64,000 bases of DNA from Megalonaias nervosa (Eukaryota; Mollusca; Bivalvia; Unionida; Unionidae): the NCBI GenBank assembly GCA_016617855.1, contig JAECUM010001782.1:62001-126000 (forward strand), given 5' to 3'. A model generated the notes under the pieces. That model was given only the letters and a program-made list of their open reading frames with translations. It made no database searches and was not told the origin of the DNA. Below, in pieces: positions 1-13,219 of this stretch (positions within the stretch are counted from its first letter, which is position 1; every line of letters begins with the position of its first letter). The position numbers and the translations under genes were made by a program.

Positions 1-1953
1 TTTGAAACTTGTTAATTATATAATACCTAAAAAGCTTCTTGAAGTGACTGGCATGTTGAGTTATTTAGTAAAATTAAGTATTTAATAATTTTTTAATTTT
101 CATGTGCTTTGTTTTTTATCTCTAATGGACAGGAGTCTTAAGTTATAGCTAATCTATTACTGCACAAACTTTGGAAGATTGTCCTGCAGTGGGTTACCTG
201 TCCTGTGTAGGATAATATCATCTCCACAGTACTGTGAATTTAGTGGTAAAATGCCCCGGAGGAAACTGAACTCTTTGATAACTTTATGACACTTAATTTA
301 GATTATATGTACTGTGGGTTTTGCACTTATATGCCCATGTTACAGATTCTGAAGATTGTGTATCACATAGCTGGGAAATAACTCCTAGGATTTTGTACTT
401 TTTAAATATGGAAGAAAAAGCTAATGATATTCTAGGCTTGCATGAAAGCAGATGTTGTAATATGCCAGTAGTGTCACAATGCAATACATTTGAACTGCCA
501 GATTTAGTCTGTTCACCTTCCCCATGTTCTTGATTGAATTTCAATGCAGGAACCAGTTAGGTTTCTTGTGTACTAATTTACAGAGATGATGAACTGTGGC
601 TTAGATGACCAAGAAATCCAACATCATTATGGCAGTGATATCTGAAAGAGTCTGAGCTGTGAGGAGTATGACTTTGCTTTTCCAAATGATATTGAAATTT
701 GATATTACTAGCCCATGGGCCAGGGAAAAAGAATTTTCAGTTTCAGAAAAGACAAGGAAAAGCCTGGGATTTTGGTGATAAGTCAGAGAAATTGAAATTT
801 TAGTCAGAAGTTAGGGACACATCAAAGAATTTGTACCCTAAGTTAGGTAAATTTTAAAATGGATATGAATGAATGGAAATGTGTTTTGTAATATCCATGC
901 CTGTGTCTTATTTATGATTTTATATTTGCTTCAGTGCAAAATGTTTTTGAGTAACCTGTGGATTTACTTAAGGCTAGAAATGCTGTGTTTTTCCAGTTCT
1001 GTAGACTTTGGGTTTTCTTTCATAGCATTAATGTATCCTAAAAGAATAAGAAAACATAAAGGGCTGAGTACATAATCTATCCTGAGGAACCATACAAACA
1101 TAGGTATAATAAATCTAAACAGCCAGTGAGAATTTTAGACTATAATTTTATCATCACTCTGAAACATTTCAAAACTCAGCAGCAGCTTAATTTGTATGAA
1201 TGCAGGTGTGATGGATTCACAATTACACATTCTAAACCATTTTAAATTAGGTTATTTCTTTTTCACACACCCATCATTTTTCAGATAGAAAGGTAAAAAT
1301 AAGAGGTGCATTTGGTTTGGCTGTAGTGGAGCAAGTGGTCATGTTAAATGATGATATATTTGAATGTTACTGTTGATCCACAACAAAACTAGATTTTTTT
1401 TTTCAAAATCAGGGGATATTTGATTCATGAAACAACAAGTGCCATCAGCATCAACACTATTTGTCATTTATTGTTCTGTTAGAAAAATGTTCATGCCATG
1501 ATATCACTGCACATAATTGTGTAATTTCTGATCATCCTTGAGCAAACCTCTGAGTGCCAATTTGGAAATTTTAAGTTCACTGCAAACTTTGGAACTTGCT
1601 TCTCCATAATGAACCTGTGAAACAAAACTTCTCTTGCAGAACTATTCCATTCACTTACCATCATTGATCAAATTTGCAAATTAGTAGGATAAACCACTGA
1701 TTAATATTATATATGTTAATTATATTACCTGCATAATAATATTTAATTGGTCATTTGAAATGATTTGATCTGGCACACTACCATGATTGCTAACTCTTAC
1801 ATGGGTAGGATTTGTATGCCATTTTCATCCCACCCCCATTATTTTCGATTTGATATAAAAGACATAATTAACAGGTTAAGACTCACATTAGCTGGACATT
1901 ATTCAACACATTTCATAAATTCAGTATTAAATCATTACCCAGTTGAGATCCTC
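1..1953. other. AT-rich stretch without recognised gene
   Basis: I translated the likely open stretches and looked specifically for the HPS1 exons that should precede the one at 4604 (the end of the first longin domain), and found none. The sequence is AT-rich with short homopolymers and has no clear repeat structure. It is most likely intron of the HPS1 gene, since the first exon seen starts with an acceptor in phase 0. All short open frames here lack family resemblance. Confidence 0.6.
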
Positions 1954-2008
1954 TCTGTATGAAGGGACTGTCTTTTACAATATTCCAGTAAGAAGGGACT
2001 GTCTTTTG
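1954..2008. repeat. Left stub of a ~31-bp minisatellite, split by a hAT insertion
   Basis: About two diverged units of the type 'gtaagaagggactgtctttt' plus 'acaatattcc' lie here. The same unit reappears as an array at 3772-4012. The sequence between them is transposon-derived, so this stub and the right-hand array were probably once one array. Confidence 0.6.
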
Positions 2009-3771
2009 GCGTAATCATTACGCTTTTTTCACTAAATTACGCCTTACGCGTAAATGTATTCAGATTACGCATTTTTGGTATATCCCCCTCCCAAAAAAAT
2101 TAATAATTTGTTTTCTCATATTTATTAACATCCCCTTAATCTTTCAGACTGTATTCTCAAAAAGAGGCTTCTGTGTAACTACAACATAAGAGTACACTTG
2201 TCCGTAGACTTGCATGCACTTTCCTAACAGTATTATGTTCTATTTATAGCAGCTGCCCTATTTCCAAGAAACATGCTGGTTTCTACATTCAAACTTATGA
2301 CTTCGGTTTCTATTTATAGCAGCTTTATGGCTTAGTTAGGAGAGAACAGACTGGTTTTCTAACTTTTAATCTTTACTCGCAGATTCTTTGTTCTAATTCA
2401 TATCTGGCACAGAACCAGTCTGTAGGTATTTGGCGCTAAAAGTCAAGTCAGATTTATTCTAATCAATGCATGTGTTAGAGCAAAAATGTTTTTCAGATAA
2501 TTTCACAGATGGATTAGAAAAAGATGAAAAGCCGATTCAAAGATGAATACATGAATTACACAATACAGTGTTCCATTCTAGGGCAGCTTCACGCCCATTG
2601 CAGGCTGTGTGTAAAGGATTTTAATATTGGACATCATGGTAAAACAAAGAAACCTCGAATTAGCTCGTGTTATTAACTCCGATACTAAGGTAACTTCTTT
2701 TTACAGCAGAACTAAATTGTGGACACGAATTTTATCAATGCAGAGGCGTTATTTACTGAGTTCTTAATAGAATGGATGTTTCCTGATTCCAAAATTCTGA
2801 TTGCAGAAAATATGCATGTACAAGAACAAAATCATCTAATATTGTTTGGTCTTTAGCAGAAGATAATTCACTTAAAATTGCAGAAGCCATGAAAATTGGT
2901 CTGTTTAGTATTGCAACAGACAGGAGCAGTGATTATGATGACAAAAAGTTGTACCCAGTCTGTTTAAGAGACTTTGATAACAAAAAGGGCAAAGTCAAAA
3001 TGCTCTTCTTTCATTACCAGAATTAACAGTAGATTCCACTGGAGAAAACATTTTTTATTTGCTTAATAATGCTTTGAATAAACATAAGTTGGCAGAATTG
3101 TATAGGGTTTTCAGCTGATAATGCATCAATGATGACCGGAATCAATAAAGGGGTTGCATTCTATATTTTGAAAAATGTCTCCATCAGTGTACATATCAGT
3201 TTGTCCCTGTCATATGATGCACCTTGCTGCAGGAAAGGCTGCTGATAAATTAGAAGAACTCCTGAAGTATCAAGTTGACATTCTACTTGATGATGTACTT
3301 CATGCGAACAGAGTTGATGTGCAATGGCACCTTATTTCGCAGCTAAAATACCAAATAACTGGAAGATATAAATTTCGTCTTCTTTGTCAGGCTATGAAAG
3401 GAATATTGTTTCTTTACCATTCTAATGCTGACTGTGAGAGATTGTTCAGTATTATTAACAAAAATAAAACTGAATTCAGATCCAAGCTGCATAACCCAGC
3501 ACTTAGTGCCCTACTGGTGTGCAAAACATTCATAGTCTCAGCTGGTACAAAGTCTTTTGAAATGCAATATGAGAGACTATAGCTTTTTAGCTGAAAGTGC
3601 TATATATAAAAACATGAAGCAGTAATTGATGTTAAAAGATCAGAGGGGTAATTAAAACATTTTGTACATACGCTGATTGAATTTTATTATGTTATATGTG
3701 GATTACTCTTTTTCTATTTGGATTACTCTTTTTGTCCACTTGGATTACACTTTTTCCTTGCCAGGGGTTGG
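2009..3771 (+). mobile_element. Decayed hAT-superfamily DNA transposon
   Basis: The coding core runs from about 2880 to 3582 in shifting frames. Recognisable pieces, in order, are FSIATDRSSD (first acidic motif of hAT transposases), GFSADNASMMTG, CPCHMMHLAAGKAADKLE (Cys/His motif) and, near 3410-3520, HSNADCERLFSIINKNKTEF, the C-terminal dimerisation domain. The DDE core between the Cys/His motif and the dimerisation domain is largely deleted, and there are frameshifts, so the protein is dead. The ends carry subterminal motifs of the type attacgc-ttttt on the left (2009-2080) and ggattactcttttt on the right (3700-3755). I could not fix exact terminal inverted repeats or an 8-bp target duplication, so the outer limits are inferred from the split minisatellite. 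Confidence 0.75.
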
Positions 3772-4012
3772 CATGTATGAAAATATTCCTGTATGGAGGG
3801 ACTGCCTTGCACAATACTCCTGTAAGAAGGGACTGCCTTGTACAATATTCCTGTATGGAAGGATTGCCTTGCACAATACTCCTGTAAGAAGGGACTGCCT
3901 TGTACAATATTCCTGTATGGAAGGACTGCCTTGTACAATATTCCTGTATGGAAGGACTGCCTTGTACAATATTCCTGTATGGAAGGACTGCCTAATACAA
4001 TGCTCTTAATGG
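3772..4012. repeat. Minisatellite, ~31-bp unit, about 8 copies
   Basis: Tandem units contain 'ttcctgtatggaaggactgc' followed by 'cttgtacaata', alternating with a variant 'cctgtaagaagggactgcct'. The repeat keeps several frames open in both directions, which explains short spurious open frames here. It continues the stub at 1954-2008. Confidence 0.9.
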
Positions 4013-4137
4013 AAATTATGCATCCCAAAAAGTATAGCACTGCTTGAAAAGCAAGGCAACAATTTTCATATTTTATTGTGAAGAAAATCATAAAAGTGCT
4101 TCAAAGGTGGTGAAGAAAGACATGGAAAAGTGTGATA

Positions 4138-4315
4138 CAGTAGAACCTGTCTTGAAAGACCACCCTTTCTGCCAGAAAATTATGGTCTCTCAAGACAGGT
4201 GGTCTCTCATAACAGGTCACAGTGCTATATAATCATTAAGTTTGTGCACTGAGAATATGGTCTCTCAAGACAGGTGGTCTCACATAGCAGTGGTCTCTCA
4301 AGACAGGTTTCACTG
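4138..4315. mobile_element. 178-bp MITE with Tigger/pogo-like termini, TA target site
   Basis: The left end reads CAGTAGAACCTGTCTTGAAA after TA (4136-4137). The right end, read on the other strand, is CAGTGAAACCTGTCTTGAGA before TA (4316-4317). The inside contains further copies of 'ggtctctcaagacaggtggt', so the element is largely built of its own terminal motif. It has no coding capacity. It would have moved with a transposase of the Tc1/mariner-pogo group supplied elsewhere (inference from CAGT ends and TA duplication). Confidence 0.8.
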
Positions 4316-4603
4316 TATGTGAATTTAATGAATAAGATAATAACAGCATGTATCTGCTGAAGAATTTATTTGATCGCACAGTTTATAGCAAATAAAAAAT
4401 TATTAATTTGTATCACAAGAACAGACCAGGTGTGTCTGCTTAGATTTATCTCCCCATTAAGTTTATTAGCAGGTCAAACAGGATAAATTTGTATGACAAT
4501 ATCAGGTGTGTCTGCTTAGCTTTTTCTCCCAATTAACAGTTTTATTAACATTTTCAGCAGAAACTTAGATTTTTTCCTTTTTTCCACTTGCTCTATATTT
4601 CAG

Positions 4604-4755
4604 GCTGTTGAGCGGTTGCATGTAAATCAGATGTTGAATGAGCAGTGCATTGAATTGCTACGCATGGGAGTTATCAGTGTCCAGGCTGCAGGAGAGAAAC
4701 ATGCCCAACATGCCTTGCTTCTGGTCAACAGTAAACTCTTGGCCCTGTATTCTAA
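4604..4755 (+). CDS. HPS1: HPS1 exon a (first exon in window)
   Basis: The acceptor is 'tatatttcag' and the exon enters in phase 0 with AVERLHVNQMLNEQCIELL. It ends HALLLVNSKLLALYS plus two bases (AA) at the donor gtaag. It corresponds to the HPS1 segment ending '..HAFLLVHSKLLAFYS' at the end of longin domain 1. The upstream exon must end in phase 0 and is not in the window. Confidence 0.93.
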
Positions 4756-7700
4756 GTAAGAAAATTTTAAAATATACAGCTTGTATTATTCATTTGAAAG
4801 TTACAATATTTGGATTTTAATCATTATCATAAATTTAAGAAAAGACAAGATGCTTTCATAAAAGTTAATATCATCGTAAAAGCTATTGAGAAATGAAATT
4901 ATCTGCCCAATATGCTTGTGCAATTAGGTTCTTTACTTCTCCAAGAAAATTTAGTGCAGATAGTAAAACAGGGGTTGAGAATTCACTTGGACAACTTGAA
5001 AAGGAGAGAAAATTTGACAATCCAGAGAATTTTCCAATTACTTGCCTGATCACATGCTAATTTGGTGCTGACTAGTGTTTCTCAATAAAATGGATGTTTT
5101 GTCAAGAATATTGCCAACTTTGTACATTGAAAGTCCATACCTCGCCTTCACTCTTCAGTCCTAATAAGCACTTAAAAGAATAGCAGATTGGTCTCAGTTT
5201 GTAAGTACTTATGCCTGGTGTTACAAGGGTCACAGAACAAGTTCAGAAACAGCCTCTCACATGATCAAATTTTGGCCATTAGCATCGTCAGTTTTTATAT
5301 TTTTATGGTAGCTGGTTGAGTAAGAGTAAGTTTTGGGCAAGTAACAATTTTTGGTACTTGCCACACTTTGGTGAGTGCACTTGTAGAGATGTTACAATCC
5401 CTTTAAAATGTCACTATTTTGCCGTACATGTCCTTTAACTGTGTCCATCATTAAATCCCTAGAAAAAAGATGAAGTATATAAGTACACAGAATTGTTAAA
5501 GATATTTTCTTCTTCTGTTTGAAATGAAAATTGAAGAGAAGTCTTGCTGTTGATAAGTGCATGGTTGTTTCCTGTATCCAGACCTCGGACAAAATTGATC
5601 TTTAAGTAATGAAACTATGCTTCTTTATATTCTGTGATGGTTTTGATCTCATACAGGCATAATAACACATGTGAGATACAGATTCATAATTACTATACTC
5701 TATTTCACTCCATATTGACAGTTGCAGTCTGACCTTTCTTAAGCAGCCAACTGGGATGATAGAATTTGGCTGGGTAAGGGAGGTGGCTGTTAAGAGATTG
5801 TGATGCAGATAAATTAAAGGCAAGGAAATTATAACCCCAGACTGGATATTAGAGGTCATTTTTAAAGAGAAGTGACCATGATAGGAGGTTTTGCTGATTA
5901 AGATTTATTTGAAAATTATAGCTAAAAAGGACAAAAAATTTAAATGAGAGAAACCTCAATCTCAATATATTTGACAGTAAAAATTTTTGATTCCGAGAGA
6001 AATTTGTCATTGATAAGTGGATGAAGATAGAAAGGATTGGGTTTTCTTTTTTCAGATTTAATGTACCAAAATATCACAGGCTAAACGAATTGGGGTTCTT
6101 TTTTCTTCAGTTACAGTGCATATGAGTTGAATGCAGCTGACATTCTTTGTATAATTATCCTGATGCGTGAACTTTTTCCAACCAACGAGAAACTTGAGGA
6201 TCTATTTTCACATTCATATTCCAACAAGGGAAGGTCAGTTCCATCCAGGCCCGTAGAGACAAAGGTGACTGATCGATATGAAAGTGCTCATGAAGGACTT
6301 ACTGAGGGGGATGACTCCGATGATCATGAACAGGTTTGTGTGTTAAGTACATTAACATGTGCTGGTTCAGTTTCTAATGATGATTACAATAATGCATGAG
6401 GAAGTGATAAAAATCTTTCCATTTAGGATGGATTTTTTAATATACTTTCATAGCTCTTTAAGCTGTCAGCCCTTGTAAATAGATAGAGTCCTTATACTGT
6501 TGTTTGTGACATCCATCTTCATCTGTTTGCATTTGCTTTATCCAGATCCTTGTCAAAACCTTCCATTTTAGGCCAGGTAAGTTATTTTAAACCCACAGCG
6601 GCCTCTTGTTGAAATTGTGATATTTAATAGTAGTTAATGTTGCATTGGTTTCCTTTTCTGGGATTTTTAGTCTCCAGTCCAGGCTAATTATTCCATCCTC
6701 TAATAAATACTGGAGGGCCAGGATTGAAAAGAACATAATCCCAGTCAGACTCCTTAGTCACAGCCAACTTATGAAATATCATTATGGTTTTTTTTCTTGG
6801 ACAATGTACACGGTATACATGTACAAGCAGCACTCTCTCAAGGTGGGCATTTCCTGGTGACAGTGATTAGCACCAGAGAGATGAGAGCAGCAGCCATTAT
6901 TAGATAAATCTGATGTGAGCTCATTGATCAGATCTTCATTACCAGACTGGTCTTTGATTGTGACTGGTCATAGGGTGCCAGTCAGTGATCATCTACTAGT
7001 CACTGGCTTTTGATTATCAGTCCGGGGACAGGGATCAGGTCAACACTGCCTCCTTCATATATTATTGTTTAATTCCATTGAGGACAGGGAGTCAGATTGC
7101 ACTCACCCATATAGGGAGGGGATTAGATTGGCATCTTCACTCCTTTTGTTCCTGTTAATCCCTACAGTATGTGCCCTCCCCATTTCCAGGAAGTGAGTCT
7201 TCCTTCCCACCCATGACACCATGGATGCGCCTTCCTAGGTTTCAAGGTAGAGTAGATGTGACAGGCCATGAGCCATGGACCTGCTCCATTGCCTCCAATC
7301 TGGACAAATAAAAAAGAACAAGGCTGCCACTCACCTCCTAAATGATCTAGACAAAATCAGTGATTTCATTCACCCATGAGGACCACTAGTAGGGTTAGTC
7401 CCATCACACTCCTGTGAGTGGCTTCAGGATGATAGCAATCACATTTTGATGTTTCCCTCTCCAGTGAGAGACACTTGTAAGGACAAGCCTGTCTCACACT
7501 GGAAGTGGGCACAGGACAACAGTGTTATTTCTATCATGGTAGACTCAAATGAGTTCGCAGAGAAACTGTTGGCAATGTTCCTGACACTCTATTGGGGTTC
7601 CCTGCTCCTCGCCACTTGTCAGACCAGGTGTTGGAGGAATAGGATGTTTGGAGATTTCTGGGGCATCATCTTGTTCTGAACTCATGTTGCTCTCACACTC

Positions 7701-10700
7701 TTGTGATGAGTTTGCAAGGCAACAGAAGGGGTGGTCTGCCCCCACTTATACCCTTTTTGCTGCTGATTTCTGCCTCCAACTATTGAGTTCTTTCTCAGGC
7801 TCAGCCCCTTTAACCCCCCACTGGACTCTTGGGCATCACAGTTGGGATATTGACTGGTGCTTGGACGTGCCTCCCAATTAAAACCTTTAAACCTTGAAGC
7901 TTAGGGCCAGCACTCTAGTGATGATTTCCTCACATGCCAATCTCCTTCATTCTCTTGGAGGAATAATCATTGTCTCCAGCAGTGCTTCAGCACTTCCTGG
8001 AGGCTGCAGTGAAAGACATTGTATCATGACTCTTCATGTCAGTGTTACTGTCTGTGGAGTTTCTTCACCTCAGATATGCTGCCTTGGAGACATCAAAGGT
8101 TAAAGGTCTTGCTTGACAACAGCTAGAACCTTTTAAGGTCTGCACATCTTGAGACAGAGACAATCTTCAGAGGCCACATCTCCACAGTTGCATCACAGGA
8201 TTTGAGGGACCAGTTAATGTAGGTCCATGGCAGCTGCTCAGGGCCTTTTGGAACAGGCCAGTAAGTGGACTCACCCTGATCGTCCTATGGGATCATCTCC
8301 AAAGTTCTTCATGCAGGTGTAGCATCAACAGTCTTACAAGCAGCCTTAGTTCAAAGCTCTCTCTTGCTCATCATTTGCTAGGACAGGCAGTTGAAGAGGC
8401 CTACAGAGAAAGTCTTCAGACGCCAACCCCTTTTCCAAGGAGGTAAGCACTCAACACAAGGGAGTTCGCACTCTCTTCTTCAATGTCATCCTCTTCCCAG
8501 CATCCTAGTATGTGCAGGTCTAGGTTTTTTCAGGGTTTTGGTCAGACATCATGGATGATGTGCAAGTCCATTCCAACATAAACAATAGCCACTGGTTTCA
8601 CTTCCAGAAACATCTTCACTATCATGGATTCACACCTTCTTTCACCTAGTCCAAACTGGTTCAGTTAAGGGAAGAGGTACACACTGTTCTCTGGAAGGGT
8701 GCATTCAGGAGGGTGTGGATTGACCAGACTCTAGCTTTTTATTCCCATCTTCCCACCACACAGAAAATACCTCTGATTTCATCTAATCCAGGAGATATTT
8801 CACTTTTAAGTTCTTCTGTTTGGCCTCACCTCTACCCCAAGAGCATTTATCAGGATGAAGAGGGGACTTGCAGTCTACTTGAGGACATTAGGGATCATTG
8901 TCCACCAGTATTTTGGTGACTAGTTGTTTGATAGTGGTTCATCTTGGGCTTATCCCCAACCTAGAAAATTCAGATCTCATCCCTTCTCAGGACTTTGTAC
9001 AGGTTGGGATGAATTTCCTACGTCCTTTTGCCAAAAGAGATATCTGTGACCTTTATTTCATGCTCAGTGAGTGACTTCCAGATTGGGGTTACACTTTAAT
9101 TTCTTGAGTGCCATTTATGTTCCAGTTATGAAACTTGATAATTGGGGATGCATTCCTGTAACTACTACACCCTTTAAACCAAAGAAGGTTAGTGTAATCG
9201 ATATTTTGTGCTTTACTAGCACTAGTATTTGTGTTTATCATACATAGGTTCATCCATGCTTGACCAATATATATTGTTGCCAACTCAGAAGGCCCTTTCT
9301 TTCCAGTGGAGTTGGAAGTAGGAATAAATATGTTTATTCAGTGGTAAACATTCCATATTAATTACTATACATTGTATATTGTGTTATGTTACCATGGGCA
9401 GGTTAACTGTGTATTGCACATGTGAATAAGTATAAAAATTAGGTGAATTGACTGCATACTGCATGGTTTCCATGTGAGGCTTCACTTGTAGTGGCTACTC
9501 AAGGTAGTTATTAATGCATGAAGTATGTACTGCTGGACCGCTCCATTGGTCTAGTGGTTAGAGTGTCTGCCTTGGATGCGGGAGGTCGCAGATTCGAACC
9601 CCAGCCGAGTCATACCAAAGACTTATGAAAATGAAACTAACAGCTTCCTCGCTTGGCGCTCAGCATTAAGAGCTTAGTTTTAGGACTGGTCGGCCTGTGT
9701 CAGGATAATGTGACTGGGTGGGACATTATGCTGCATGTCTGTGGCATGATGCCCCAGTGCTAGACATCACTATAAACTGCCACACTGCATATTGTACCAA
9801 TTTAAAGTTCACATTTCAAATTTTAAAATGAAACACAGTTCAGTTGTAAAGATGAAATATTGCAAAACTATCTTTTAGTTAGAAATGGACCAAGATCACA
9901 TTGCATGATAATGTTTACAGTGGTTACTGGAGGCAAGATGGCAGTTGTGTCATTGTTGATTACACTCTGGCATGCATGCTATATACATACATACTATCCT
10001 ACCTAAAATTCCCTTGGTGAGGGAATGCTTCTTGATGAGCACTACTCCGTCGATGCAAAAATAGTTCATTGTGGTCTATATTGTGTGCTTTATTGACCAC
10101 AGTTACATTTTGTGTCCAATATTCATTTTTTTAGGCACTGTTCATTCATGAAATTGATGATGATATGCATGTTGGCTGATATTGAACTCTGACAGCTAAA
10201 TAGGTTCATGTGACCTATATTTCATCTTATACTGTCTTTGCGTAAGTGTTTGCATTGAGTTTGAGACCACATGAGTTAATGCCTGCTATTTGCATACTAT
10301 CCTTTCTAGAATGTTGAAACTTTGTAAAGGATTTCATCTTGGTAAGAGTTTCACCATTATTGTGAAATTCATTGACATATTTCATACTTAAGTGATGTTA
10401 TCAAAATATTGTATTTAAAATTAATTCATTAGGTGCTGCTTATGTTGCAGTCATGAAATGTGATAATTGGATGCATCTCTGTTAGTACTAAACTAATTCC
10501 ACCAAAGAAGGTCACATTGACTTTCATTATATGCTTTAATAAGAGAGATTAAGTATTTGTTGTTAGCCAATGACCACATTCATTTTATGTGCTAGACATA
10601 CCTACCTACACAGAGGCCCACTCTGACCAGTGCAGTTTTTGAAGCAGAAATAAACATGTTTATTCAGTGGTAAACTATACATATTAATGACTATATATTG

Positions 10701-12914
10701 TACATTGTGATAGGTTACCCTCAGCAGGTTAACTGTATTGAATAAAGTGAATGAGTAGTGTACTACATGCATTTCATGTGAGACCTCAGCTGTAGTGACT
10801 AATCAAGGTAATCACTGATGCATGAACTATGCTTCTAATAGTAATTACACTGGCTATCACTCCAAGGTTACGATTACTCAAAGTTTATGACTGCCACCCA
10901 GTAAAATATGGTTTCTTGGGGGGTGGAGGTGGGCAGTGATAATAGCTTCTGAAGCAGATTTTTCAGAACAATGATTTTGTACAAAAAAGACATCATTCTG
11001 CTGTTTTTATCGACTGTTTATAGTGGCTTCTAGAGACTACTGAAAGCTTAGTAGAGGCAAGCTATGTAATTATCAATTTCATTCTGGCTTTTTTTTAACA
11101 TAACACACATTTCTTTTCAGTACCTCAGTGCTGTTGAGAGCCCTGGTGTTGCTGTTAAGCCAGGTATGGAGTCATGTGAGAGCAGTACCACCTCCTCCAG
11201 CAACAATATTCCTGACAGAGGTGAGTTATAATTAACAGTGATTGATCTTACACAATAGTAATGTGAAAACAGTCAATAACATTTTTAAGGTTAAAAGACA
11301 GTGACTTTGATAGGCAGGTTTTCTTCCCATATGACATTGGTAGTTAAACCAGTAACTAAGAAGCTTGGTCTTTTTAAGTCAGTAGTTTTGTCTGCTTGCT
11401 TGTAAAACTGTAAGAAATGACCAAAATATTGCAATCAAAATGAATGAGTTGGATAGAAATGACTATTGTTAAACGTAAGGGTTGAGTTGGATATCAATTA
11501 TGGCAGTCCAGTTACATAGCAAGTCAGGAATAGAAGAAAGTGTATTTGAACAGTCATTTTACTTGTAATTATATGACCTTTTGGCTTAAAAAATCTCAGA
11601 CTATATGAGTTTATCTGACTACTGGTAACTTTTGGCTCACAGCAGGAGCAAGAACCCCATATCCAGAAGTTTCAGAGAGTTATTACAGTTCAGGAGAGGG
11701 GCCAACACCAGATGAAATAAAAGATTTGATTGAAGAGGAACTTGCAGTAAGAGCCTATCTTTTTTTAACAATATTGTTATCAAATCACCTGATAACCATG
11801 TTCCTTGGCCAATTAGTTGGGTGTATGACAGTTAGACACATGGCCAAGTTGGTTAGTGTATGACAGTTTGACACTTGGCCAATTAGGTGGGTGAATGACA
11901 GTTGGACACTTAGCCAATTAAGTGGGTGTATGACAGTTGGGCACTTGACCAATTAGGTGGGTGTATGACAGTTTTACACTTGGCCAGTTTGGTGAGTGTA
12001 TGAGTCTGACACTTGGCCAATTAGATGGGTGTATGACAATTTGACACTTGGCCAATTAGGTGGGTGTATGACAGTTGGATACTTGGCCAGTTAGGTGGGT
12101 GTATGACAGTTGGACACTTGACCAATTAAGTGGGTGTATGTCAGTTTGACACTTGACCAATTAGGTGGGTGTATGACTGTTGGACACTTGGCCAGTTAGG
12201 TGGGTGTAAGACAATTGGACACTTGACCAATTAGGTTGTTGTATGACAGTTTGACACTTGGCCAATTAGGTGGGTGTATGACAGTTGGACACATGGCCAA
12301 TTTGGTTAGTGTATGACAGTTTGACACTTGGCCAATTAGATGGGTGTATGACAGTTGGACACTTGACCAATTAGGTTGGTGTATGACAGTTTGACACTTG
12401 ACCAATTAGGTGGGTTTATGGCAGTTGGACACTTGACCAATTAGGTGGGTGTATGACAGACTGGCACTAGACCAGTTAGGTGGATACATGACAGTTTGAC
12501 ACTTGACCAATTAGGTGGTGTATGACAGTTTGACACATGACCAGTTTGGTGAGTGTATGAGTCTGACACATGGCCAAATAGGTGGGTGTAGGACAATTTG
12601 ACACTTGGCCAATTAGGTGGGTGTATGACATACTGGAACTAGGCCAATTAGGTGGGTGTATGACAATTTGACACTTGGCCAGTGTGGTGAACATATGACA
12701 GTTTTGTACTTGCCCAATTAGGTGGGTGTATGGCAGTTTGACATGTCACCAATTAGGAGGGTGGGTGTATGTCAGTTTAATGGACATAAAGTTGACAAAA
12801 ATGTTAAACGACAAAATGATCCACTATGCAAGACAAGAAAGAAAATAAAACATTTTGTAAAGAGTAGAGGAGAACTATTTTACTACCCATGGCATCTGCA
12901 TCTGTGGGTGTGTA

Positions 12915-12987
<73 letters not shown>

Positions 12988-13165
12988 TGCTCATTTGCAG
13001 AAATTCACTGAAATGCTTGATTATGGCTGCTGATCTAAAACTCAGGCAGTGTGATCAGTTATGCACGTGTTAAATTGACTGTGTTCAGTTTCTGGGGCAC
13101 TTGCTCTTTTTTAAGGAGGGCAGTCATTAAATTTGGTGGGCATTGACAAGCCCTGAATAAAACAA

Positions 13166-13219
<54 letters not shown>

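Noticed and set aside
3761..3774. CAGGGGTTGGCA as a hAT terminal inverted repeat
   Set aside because: The motif resembles hAT ends but points into the minisatellite instead of into the transposase remnant, and no matching inverse end was found.
3677..4091. Several overlapping open frames up to 122 codons
   Set aside because: They are translations of the ~31-bp minisatellite and not genes.
1..4603. Upstream HPS1 exons inside the window
   Set aside because: I searched the + strand for the conserved longin-1 segments (the 'LYVLKYLFEV' and 'W..F..LL.TY..L' type) and found none, so they must lie further upstream.
9541..9612. Functional tRNA gene
   Set aside because: The A- and B-box-like motifs are part of a longer repeat with a second copy at 36842 sharing some 200 bp of body; the tRNA part does not fold cleanly into a full cloverleaf by eye.
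12196..13033. Open frames of about 70-103 codons
   Set aside because: They are produced by the ~35-bp minisatellite and by the TA/GA microsatellite.
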